Of a stretch of 64,000 bases of DNA, positions 6,970-14,197 are shown one piece after another. The DNA is from Fibrobacter sp. UBA4309. Lineage in GTDB: Bacteria; Fibrobacterota; Fibrobacteria; Fibrobacterales; Fibrobacteraceae. Made by a program: the position numbers and the translations under genes. Numbering within the stretch: the first letter of the stretch is position 1; every line of letters begins with the position of its first letter. The notes beneath the pieces were generated by a model that searched no databases, had not been told where the DNA came from, and saw only the letters and a program-made list of their open reading frames with translations. The stretch spans positions 1 to 64,000 of the forward strand of contig NZ_DGUN01000078.1 in the NCBI RefSeq assembly GCF_002395745.1, written 5' to 3'.

Positions 6970-9558
6970 TCAGTTTTTTATACTGAACATTCCCTTCTGC
7001 TTCTGCAGTCCATCCATTTTCACCTTCACCACGTACATTCCAGCCGGAAGTACGCCGTGTTCAAGTGCAAGCACGCTCTCGCCTGCCGTCACGTTGCGCG
7101 AAATGGATGCACGTACATGGCCGGAAACATCGTAGAACAAAATCTCGACAAAGCCGGGGACCGAAGTAAAGAGCGTTCCCTTCGCCGGGCTGTAGTAGAA
7201 TCCCCTATCCAGGTTCACGACCGGAAGGGCATCCTTCTTGTCGCCAGTCTTGGTAGAGTCGGTCTTGGCGGTATCCTTCTTGGTCGTATCGGGCTTGACC
7301 TCGGCGGCCTTCACCACGATCTCGCCCTTAGCCGTAGAGTTGCCGGCCTTGCTGCCCGTCGTGGTCAGCGTGAACGCAAACGTTCCCGCCTTGCTCGGCT
7401 TACCAGAAATCTTGAGCGTCTTCGCCGCAGAATCCACCTTGGCAGAAACACCTTCAGGCAGGCCGTCCACCTTGACTCCCGTACAGAAGATGAAACTGTA
7501 GGAGATATCGCTAATCGCGTTGTTCACGGTGACAGTCTGCTTTTCGTTACCGACGCTCTTGGTGATGACGGCATCCGGATACACCGCATACTCGTTTTCA
7601 CCCACAGCATAAACATTAGGCTTCGTGAGCTTCTTGACCATATCCGGCAGGTAGTAGCTCGGATGCGGCGGCAGGTTATATGCCGTATTCTGCCATGCAA
7701 CTGCCTTACGGTACTGAACATCGTGCATCAGCGTGTAAAGGCGGTGCGGAGTCGTCACCGGAGTAGAGAAAATGTATATCTTGGAGGAATCGCTTTCCGA
7801 ACGGAAAATCATTTCTTCACGCCAGTCGCCAAAGATGTCCGCCACCAGGTTCGGATAATTTTTCGCACTCTGATTTCCTATCAACCCAAGCGACGTCTCG
7901 CCATCAAAATAGGTTTCGATTTTCCTATTCTGCTGATTAAACTTGCTCACAACCGGGCCGTTCAGGAGTTCGTCCTGAAGGTCGCCGTCGAAATAAATCC
8001 TGAAGCTCGTCGGAATCACGCGCCCCAAATAGGGATCTTCCGGATCGAGGGAATCGGAGAGCTTAATCGGCGTTCCCTTGGCCGAATGCATTTCACTCGG
8101 CACGTAAGACCACAACTCGTAACCGCGGCTGGTGGAATCGATATCGGCAGCCATGGCACGGCCATTTTCCTTCTGCATAGAAGACAAGTCACCAAACAGG
8201 AATTTACCCTTGTCATCGCGAAGCTCGGCGACATACTTGGTACTATCAAAATGCGAGTGAATCGCCCAAACTTCTAGGCCCGCATGGTCCGGGTCAAAAT
8301 CACCGACATAGGCGACATAGCCAACACCAAGCCCGGTTGAATACCGCACCGTTCCGTCGTGATTCAGGGCCGCGGACCCATACACGATTTCATCGAGGCC
8401 GTCGCCATCCAGGTCACCCACAACGATATTGAGGTTGCCCTGGCCAAAGAGTCCCTCGCCCGGAGTTTCGGACTTGTGGAACCAGCGCTGCTTCAGGTTC
8501 TTGCCGTCAAAGTCATAAGCCACCACATAGGCCGCCGAATAGTAACCGCGGGCAGTAATCAAACTCGGATGGACGCCATCGAGGTAAGCCGTCGCCGAAA
8601 GGAATCGGTCGCAGCGGTTACCGTAGGAATCGCCCCAGTTGAGGCCCAGGGAATCATAGGGGCCAAAATTTCTGATATCGCGCGACGGGAGATAGTCAAT
8701 CGTCGTGATTTCAGAGCCATCGCTACCCCTGAACACCGTCAAGTATTCCGGACCCGTAATAATCATCCCCGACGCATTGCGGTAATCCTTGGAAGAATCC
8801 CCGATGACCTTGCCCTTGCCGTCAATGGTTCCGTCTCCGGTCTTCATGACAATTTCGGCCTTGCCGTCACCGTCATAGTCATACACCTGAAACGGCGTGT
8901 AGTGCGCACCCGCACGGATGTTCCTGCCGAGGCTTATGCGCCAAAGTTTTTTACCGTCGAGCTTATAGGCGTCGAGGAAAACCGTTCCCGTATAGGAGCC
9001 AACCATCGACTGCGAATTGTCCTTGAAGTTGTCCGGGAACCACTTCACGATCAGTTCATATTCACCGTCACCATCCAAATCGCCGACACTCATGTCGTCC
9101 GGATAATAACCGCAGACCGTATTTACGGAATCAGGCATTACCTGGCTTGCAGGGCGGTCCAGCTTAAGCACCTTGTACGGGAAGGTCTGGCCGCCAAAGG
9201 CAACGGTCGAATCGAAAACAAAGGACACGGCCTTCTTTTCGCCTTCCTTGCCGTCTACAACAGCCGCAACCGAGTACTTGGACGTAATCTTCCCATCCTT
9301 GTCCAAAAAGTTGGTACCGGCAGTCTTGCCGATTGTCGCAATCTTTTCGCCGTCACGGTAGAGGTTGAATTCCGTATCGGAGCTTTCGGTGCCGAGGAGG
9401 CGCCACGAAACGAGCATCCCCGCCTTGCCGACATTCGAGACGAGAAGGCCTCGGTCGAGGGCCTCCATCTGGCGAGGCAACGCGAAGGAAAGAAGCGGCA
9501 GCGCAAGGACAAGCGCCGGAATTACCGCAAGAAAACCTAGACGAGGATGTCTTTTCAT
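6970..9558 (-). CDS. Rhamnogalacturonan lyase, PL11
   Basis: 862 residues, secreted (signal peptide to about residue 27). The start of the mature protein (LPRQMEALDRGL, VSWRLLGTE, FNLYRDG) and the beta-propeller repeats with Ca2+-type motifs (VGDLDGDGEYELIVKW, DYDGDGKAEIVMKTGDGT) are diagnostic of PL11, which cleaves the rhamnose-galacturonate backbone by elimination. After the propeller come an Ig-like module (GLPEGVSAKVDSAAKTLKI), a Lys/Thr/Asp linker and a C-terminal sorting-type domain. The ATG at 9558 is favoured over an upstream in-frame start because AGGAGA lies 5 nt before it. Second in the operon, 58 nt after the first PL11 gene. Confidence 0.92.
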   Translation of the reverse strand: MKRHPRLGFLAVIPALVLALPLLSFALPRQMEALDRGLLVSNVGKAGMLVSWRLLGTESSDTEFNLYRDGEKIATIGKTAGTNFLDKDGKITSKYSVAAVVDGKEGEKKAVSFVFDSTVAFGGQTFPYKVLKLDRPASQVMPDSVNTVCGYYPDDMSVGDLDGDGEYELIVKWFPDNFKDNSQSMVGSYTGTVFLDAYKLDGKKLWRISLGRNIRAGAHYTPFQVYDYDGDGKAEIVMKTGDGTIDGKGKVIGDSSKDYRNASGMIITGPEYLTVFRGSDGSEITTIDYLPSRDIRNFGPYDSLGLNWGDSYGNRCDRFLSATAYLDGVHPSLITARGYYSAAYVVAYDFDGKNLKQRWFHKSETPGEGLFGQGNLNIVVGDLDGDGLDEIVYGSAALNHDGTVRYSTGLGVGYVAYVGDFDPDHAGLEVWAIHSHFDSTKYVAELRDDKGKFLFGDLSSMQKENGRAMAADIDSTSRGYELWSYVPSEMHSAKGTPIKLSDSLDPEDPYLGRVIPTSFRIYFDGDLQDELLNGPVVSKFNQQNRKIETYFDGETSLGLIGNQSAKNYPNLVADIFGDWREEMIFRSESDSSKIYIFSTPVTTPHRLYTLMHDVQYRKAVAWQNTAYNLPPHPSYYLPDMVKKLTKPNVYAVGENEYAVYPDAVITKSVGNEKQTVTVNNAISDISYSFIFCTGVKVDGLPEGVSAKVDSAAKTLKISGKPSKAGTFAFTLTTTGSKAGNSTAKGEIVVKAAEVKPDTTKKDTAKTDSTKTGDKKDALPVVNLDRGFYYSPAKGTLFTSVPGFVEILFYDVSGHVRASISRNVTAGESVLALEHGVLPAGMYVVKVKMDGLQKQKGMFSIKN

Positions 9559-9616
9559 AATTTCTCCTGACATTTTTGGTTATGAACCAAACATCCTTTA
9601 TCCTTAAGCAATTATA

Positions 9617-12283
9617 CTAAAATCTCCTATATACGGACTTCTGCACAAGCTTGCCATCGACCTTGACTTTCAACACATACACGCCCTTCGGGAGCATTTC
9701 GGAATCAAGATTCAGCGATGTTAAACCAGAATTTACACTTCCCGAGACGCCCATGCGCATCGTTCCCGACATGTCGTAGAAATAGACCTCGGCAAAACCG
9801 GCACGCGGCGTGAAAAGAACGCCCGTGGACGGATTGAACGAAGCAATTCCCTTGAACGGAACCGTCGGCAAGCCATCCGTAGAATCCGGAATCTTCTGGG
9901 TACCATCGTAAATTTCAACGCCGTCGATACCGAAGGTGAACATGTCGAAGTTCGGGCCGCCGTCGCTCGAAAGCGAGCTGAACTTGAACGTGTTCACGCC
10001 GGCCGCCAAAGTCACGTCGACCTTCGCCTCGGCATAAGTCGTCCAGTCTCCCGTCGAGGGGAAGCTCATGTTACCGGCAGATTTTCCGTTCACGCTCAGC
10101 GCCATGTTGCGGGAATCCGCACCGCCGTTCGTGAAGCGCACCGTAAGCGTCGTCTTCGCCTCGGTCTTCGAGAAGATTTCCCAGGTGCCGTAGCTCGTGA
10201 GCGAATTGGCAAAGTTGTAGTAGCCGTTCTTGAGAAAGCCCTCGTTAGACGACTCCGTAGCACCCTCGCCATCCTTGGGCGTAGAGGCGTCAAGCTCGGA
10301 CTTACCGGTATTCACCGCGGGAGTCGTGTCAATCGGGTTCGAAACTTCGCCTACAACGGAGATGGACGGCTGCTTGAGCGACTTGACCATATCGGGCAAG
10401 TAGTAACCCAGGTGAGGCGGCTGGTTGTACGCAACGTTCTGCCAGGCTATCGAAACGCGGTAAGTAGCGTCGTGCATCAGGGTGTAGACGCGGTGGGGCG
10501 ACGTAAACGGAGTCGTAAAGACAATGACCTTCGAAGGGTCGGAACCGGAACGTACGATGAATTCCTCGCGCCAGTCGCCAAAGAGGTCGGCCACAATACA
10601 GGGGGTAGCCTTGGTCCAGTTGTTGAGCGAAGCGCCTTCCACGCTGTAGAAACTGAACAGGCGGTCAACGGTCTTCTTGCTGGAATTGTACTTTTCGATC
10701 TTTCCGCCAGTGGCGCCACCGTTTTCCACTGTCGGGCTGCCGGTGCCATCCATCAGTTCGTCTTGCAGGTCGCCGTCAAAGTAAATGCGGAAGTTCACGG
10801 AAGGCTTGGTCGAGTTGAGGCGTTCCCCCTTCACCGTGCGAATGCCGCCGCTGGTGCCCGACCACATTTCGAAACCGCGGTTAGTGGAATCGATATCGGC
10901 AGCCATGCCGCGACCGTTGTCCACGTTCCCGGCCTCGGTCTGGGTCGTCCCCCAAATCACCTTGCCGTCCTTGTCGCGGAATTCCTCGCTATACTTGTTC
11001 TGTTTTTCCTCGTGCACGTCGTAGAGTTCCAGGCCCGGATGGTCCGGGTCCATGTCGGAGAGGTGCATGGCATCGCCATGACCGAAACCCGTGCGGTAAC
11101 GGAGCGTTCCGTCGGAATTGAGCGCCGCAGCACCAAAAACAATCTCGTCCTTGCCGTCGCCGTCGATGTCGCCCACGGTAACGTTGTGGTTTCCTTCGCC
11201 GTAGAGGCCCTGGCCGGACTTGTCGGACGTATGCTTCCAGCGCTCAACGAGCTTCTTGCCGTCGAAATCGTAGGCGGCAACGTATGCCATCGTATAGTAG
11301 CCGCGCATCATCACCACGCTCGGACGTACGCCGTCAAGGTAGGCAACCGCCGCAAGGTGGCGTTCGCTCCGGTTTCCGTAGGTATCTCCCCAGGAATTCG
11401 TAACATTGCGCTTGGGCCAGTAGTCGATAGTCGATATTTCTTCGCCGGTATTGCCCTTAAACACCGTCAGGTACTCGTTGCCGCTCATAATGCGGCCTGC
11501 GGAGGTTCTGTAGTCCTTGCTCGCGTCGCCAATGACCTTGCCCTTGCCGTCAACCGTGCCGTCGGAAGTCTTCATCACGATTTCGGCAATCCCGTCGCCA
11601 TCGAGGTCGTAAACCATGAACTGCGTGTAGTGCGCACCGGCGCGGATGTTCTTGCCGAGGTCGATTCTCCAGAGGCGCGTGCCGTCCAACTTCATGCCGT
11701 CTACAAAGACCGAGCCCGTATAGCCGTCCTTCGAGTTGTCCTGCGCGTTGCTCGGGTCCCACTTGAGGACCAAATCCAGCTGGCCGTCGCCGTCGAGGTC
11801 GCCCACGCTCATGTCGTTCGGGGTGTAGTTACATGTCGAGCCGTCGGGCATCTTTTGCGACGCAGGGACATCGAGCTTCAAGACCTTGTAGGGGAAACTG
11901 ACGCTGCCTTCCTTTTTCGAATCGGTAAAGACGACTTCGGCAGCAACCTTTTCGCCTTCCTTGCCGCCCACTACGGCGGCAACCGTGTACTTGGACGTAG
12001 CTTTCCCATCCTTGTCCAGGTAGTTGGTTCCCGCCGTCTTGCCTATGGAGGCAATCTTCGTACCATCGCGGTACAAGTTGAACTCGGTATCCGGAGCTTC
12101 CGTACCGAGCAGGCGCCAGCTCACGAGCACTCCCGAGCCCACGTTAGCGACCGTAAGCCCGCGGGTAAGGTTCTCCATCTGGCGCGGTGCGGCCCCGGCG
12201 CTTTGCGGAAGGCCCGCAAAAACAGCAAAACACGCCATCATCGACAGCGTTCCAACAAACTTTCCCATATCCTTTTTCGACAT
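9617..12283 (-). CDS. Rhamnogalacturonan lyase, PL11, with carbohydrate-binding module
   Basis: 888 residues. The signal peptide is followed by PRQMENLTRGLTVANV and the same PL11 propeller as the neighbour (VGDLDGDGQLDLVLKWD, DLDGDGIAEIVMKTSDGT). Instead of the Ig module it has a CBM6/35-like domain (TNGGADSRNMALSVNG, DGGPNFDMFTFGIDG) and then a sorting-type C-terminus (VYFYDMSGTMRMGV, KGVYVLKV). First gene of the pectin operon. The ATG at 12283 lies 8 nt after AGGGAG; an in-frame GTG nine bases upstream is less well placed. A TATATT -10 lies about 95 nt upstream, with two GTAGACTTTT motifs above it. Confidence 0.92.
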   Translation of the reverse strand: MSKKDMGKFVGTLSMMACFAVFAGLPQSAGAAPRQMENLTRGLTVANVGSGVLVSWRLLGTEAPDTEFNLYRDGTKIASIGKTAGTNYLDKDGKATSKYTVAAVVGGKEGEKVAAEVVFTDSKKEGSVSFPYKVLKLDVPASQKMPDGSTCNYTPNDMSVGDLDGDGQLDLVLKWDPSNAQDNSKDGYTGSVFVDGMKLDGTRLWRIDLGKNIRAGAHYTQFMVYDLDGDGIAEIVMKTSDGTVDGKGKVIGDASKDYRTSAGRIMSGNEYLTVFKGNTGEEISTIDYWPKRNVTNSWGDTYGNRSERHLAAVAYLDGVRPSVVMMRGYYTMAYVAAYDFDGKKLVERWKHTSDKSGQGLYGEGNHNVTVGDIDGDGKDEIVFGAAALNSDGTLRYRTGFGHGDAMHLSDMDPDHPGLELYDVHEEKQNKYSEEFRDKDGKVIWGTTQTEAGNVDNGRGMAADIDSTNRGFEMWSGTSGGIRTVKGERLNSTKPSVNFRIYFDGDLQDELMDGTGSPTVENGGATGGKIEKYNSSKKTVDRLFSFYSVEGASLNNWTKATPCIVADLFGDWREEFIVRSGSDPSKVIVFTTPFTSPHRVYTLMHDATYRVSIAWQNVAYNQPPHLGYYLPDMVKSLKQPSISVVGEVSNPIDTTPAVNTGKSELDASTPKDGEGATESSNEGFLKNGYYNFANSLTSYGTWEIFSKTEAKTTLTVRFTNGGADSRNMALSVNGKSAGNMSFPSTGDWTTYAEAKVDVTLAAGVNTFKFSSLSSDGGPNFDMFTFGIDGVEIYDGTQKIPDSTDGLPTVPFKGIASFNPSTGVLFTPRAGFAEVYFYDMSGTMRMGVSGSVNSGLTSLNLDSEMLPKGVYVLKVKVDGKLVQKSVYRRF

Positions 12284-12384
12284 ACAAGTCACTCCCTACA
12301 AACAAATATCATTTACTAATCTATTCTTGTCTCATCCAAAAGCGATTTTTCCGTTGATTATTTATCAAAAATTTACCTTTCTAA

Positions 12385-12480
12385 AATATAAGCAATTTTT
12401 TATAAAAAGTCTACGTTTAAAAGATTTTTTTACATTATTTGGCGTTTTTAGCGTATTTTAACTAATTTAAAAGTCTACAA
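12385..12480 (-). promoter_or_regulatory. Promoter of the PL11/CE12 operon with two GTAGACTTTT motifs
   Basis: On the minus strand: TTGTAGACTTTT (about 12469-12480), ACGTAGACTTTTT (about 12404-12416), then TATATT (12385-12390). TAGACT lies exactly 17 nt upstream of TATATT, so the proximal copy could double as a -35 box. The 269-bp gap 12284-12552 is strongly AT-rich and holds nothing else I can name except the -10 of the divergent yihY-like gene. Confidence 0.5.
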
Positions 12481-12537
12481 TATTTTCGAGTATCCGGGCA
12501 AAGGGTCCAAACCGTCCCGAAACCCCGTTCCATTTTC

Positions 12538-12543
12538 TATAAT
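12538..12543 (+). promoter_or_regulatory. -10 box of the YihY-like gene
   Basis: A perfect TATAAT lies 9 nt before the ATG at 12553, with no ribosome-binding site between, so the transcript would be leaderless or nearly so. Confidence 0.5.
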
Positions 12544-12552
12544 TGACCCCGT

Positions 12553-13563
12553 ATGCCCAATTGGTGGACGAATTTTTCATGGGAAAGGCTGTTTGACAAT
12601 ATCGCCGAGCGGTCCCCCACTTTTGTAAAGGTCATGGTCGTGACCGGGAAATCGTTCCTGTACTATCACGGGATGACCCGAGCCGCCAGCCTCACCTACA
12701 CCACGCTCGTGGCCGTCGTCCCCCTGTTAATTTTGCTCACTTCCATTACGCTCTCTGTCGGTTTCGGCAATTTCATGAGCGACTACCTGCCCATCATCCT
12801 CGACATGCTGGGTCTGGACTGGCCCACCGACCAGGTGCAGGCCATTGTCAGGAACGCCGAGCACATTCCCATCGGCAAGCTCGGCTTTATCGGCGCCCTG
12901 GGTCTCTTTGTTACCTTCATCCTAGCCTTCGGCAGCCTGGAATCGAATTTCAACGTCGTCTGGGAAGTCAAGACTTCGAGAACGGTCATCCGCCAGATAC
13001 AGGTCTACACCCCGTTCCTCGTGATTTTCGCCGGTTTTATCGGGATGTTCGCCGGATTCGTAAACCACGTGCAAGACGTGCTTTCCATGATTGTGGTCGA
13101 CGGGTTCCATTTTTCGCCGGAACTGCTCAAGATACTCATCACGGCGTTCTGGTACGTCGCCTTCCATTTCGCGTCGATGCTCCTGATTTTCCTGATGCTC
13201 TACGCCCTCCCGGCCAGGAGCCTCCGGCAGCGCGAAACCGGAGTCATGCCTCCTTACCGCAAGCGCAAGCTGTTTGCCGTCTCGCTGATGGCGACCTTTT
13301 TCTCCTGGATTGCCATCAACATTTACGTAAAGATCCTCATGCTCATCCAGACCGCCATGGTCACGCGTATGTCCATTTTCTACGGATCGCTCGCCTTTAT
13401 ACCGCTGTTCCTTTTCTTGCTGTTCGGAGTCTGGTCCATCATCCTTTGCGGCAACAGCCTCGTATGGACAATCTGTTACTGGCCGGAATCTTCCGAAAAG
13501 AAATGGAACTGGAAAGCAACCCTGGAGGATGTCCACAATGAAAAATCTAGCAGCGAAAATTAG
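12553..13563 (+). CDS. YihY/virulence factor BrkB-family inner membrane protein
   Basis: 336 residues with about six hydrophobic helices (for example LTYTTLVAVVPLLILLTSIT near 50-70, FIGALGLFVTFILAFGS near 112-130, the last near 285-312). The signature HGMTRAASLTYTTLVAVVPL fits the YihY/BrkB family of polytopic membrane proteins. Family members were once proposed to be RNase BN, which is no longer accepted; function is unsettled. Its end overlaps the next gene by 26 nt, implying translational coupling. No Shine-Dalgarno is visible before the ATG. Confidence 0.88.
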   Translation: MPNWWTNFSWERLFDNIAERSPTFVKVMVVTGKSFLYYHGMTRAASLTYTTLVAVVPLLILLTSITLSVGFGNFMSDYLPIILDMLGLDWPTDQVQAIVRNAEHIPIGKLGFIGALGLFVTFILAFGSLESNFNVVWEVKTSRTVIRQIQVYTPFLVIFAGFIGMFAGFVNHVQDVLSMIVVDGFHFSPELLKILITAFWYVAFHFASMLLIFLMLYALPARSLRQRETGVMPPYRKRKLFAVSLMATFFSWIAINIYVKILMLIQTAMVTRMSIFYGSLAFIPLFLFLLFGVWSIILCGNSLVWTICYWPESSEKKWNWKATLEDVHNEKSSSEN

Positions 13564-14161
13564 CGCATTCAAGTTCGCCACCATGTTTTTCATGGTCCTG
13601 GCGATGGCGGCTTCCAGTTTTGCAGAACTGGCCGGCATGAACGACAATTCAACCACCGAATCGGGCAGCAGTAGCGCCATGACCGCGCTCGTCGGGCTCG
13701 GCGGAGGCAACTCCATGATTGCCGACGACGGCGTAATTTTCATGACGCTCCGCATCGGTGTCGACGTGAAGCAACTGTTTGCTACGGGAGCCTGGTTCAC
13801 ATCCACCATCGAGGACGTCCGCAATTACAACGTCGGACACAAGCAGATGCTGAACTACAACGCCTTCGGCGCCTTCGTGGAACTGTTCCCGCTGCGCTTC
13901 GACAAGTTCGCCGTTTCCGTACCCATAAAGGTCGGCGGCGGCGCGGTGAACGCCATGGACAAGGGCGACGAAGCTTTTGAATCCGAGGAATATTTCTTTA
14001 CGGCCGACATGGCGGTGCATTTCAACTACCGCCTGACCAAGATGCTCGAAGTCTCCGTCGGTGGCGGCTACCGCATGTTCGCCGGCATCGACAAGAACAA
14101 CCTCGAGAACATGGACTTCAACACTCCGTTCGGAGAACTGAGGTTCACGATTAAGGAATGA
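13538..14161 (+). CDS. Small exported beta-barrel-like protein, function unknown
   Basis: 207 residues. Signal peptide (FFMVLAMAASSFA, cleavage near residue 29). The mature part alternates polar and hydrophobic residues (IFMTLRIGVDVKQLF, FAVSVPIKVGGG, LEVSVGGGYRMF) and ends in FGELRFTIKE, as in small outer-membrane barrels. The ATG at 13538 is chosen because GGAGG (13524-13528) lies 9 nt before it; the ATG at 13529 directly abuts that site. It starts inside the YihY-like gene. No family is recognised; membrane location is inferred. Confidence 0.7.
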   Translation: MKNLAAKISAFKFATMFFMVLAMAASSFAELAGMNDNSTTESGSSSAMTALVGLGGGNSMIADDGVIFMTLRIGVDVKQLFATGAWFTSTIEDVRNYNVGHKQMLNYNAFGAFVELFPLRFDKFAVSVPIKVGGGAVNAMDKGDEAFESEEYFFTADMAVHFNYRLTKMLEVSVGGGYRMFAGIDKNNLENMDFNTPFGELRFTIKE

Positions 14162-14191
14162 TCGATAATTGATGATTGATGATGGATAATG
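14160..14191. repeat. Heptamer repeat island
   Basis: Period-7 units GATCGAT AATTGAT GATTGAT GATGGAT run from the stop codon of the barrel-like gene to just before the GTG of the UvrA paralogue. Confidence 0.75.
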
Positions 14192-14197
14192 TAACTC

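Noticed and set aside
10412..12319. Open frame of about 635 codons antisense to PL11
   Set aside because: Shadow of the PL11 gene; no recognisable domain.
12401..12480. Direct repeats as ends of a mobile element
   Set aside because: No transposase or terminal inverted repeats; the same pair stands upstream of another pectin unit, which fits a regulatory motif better.
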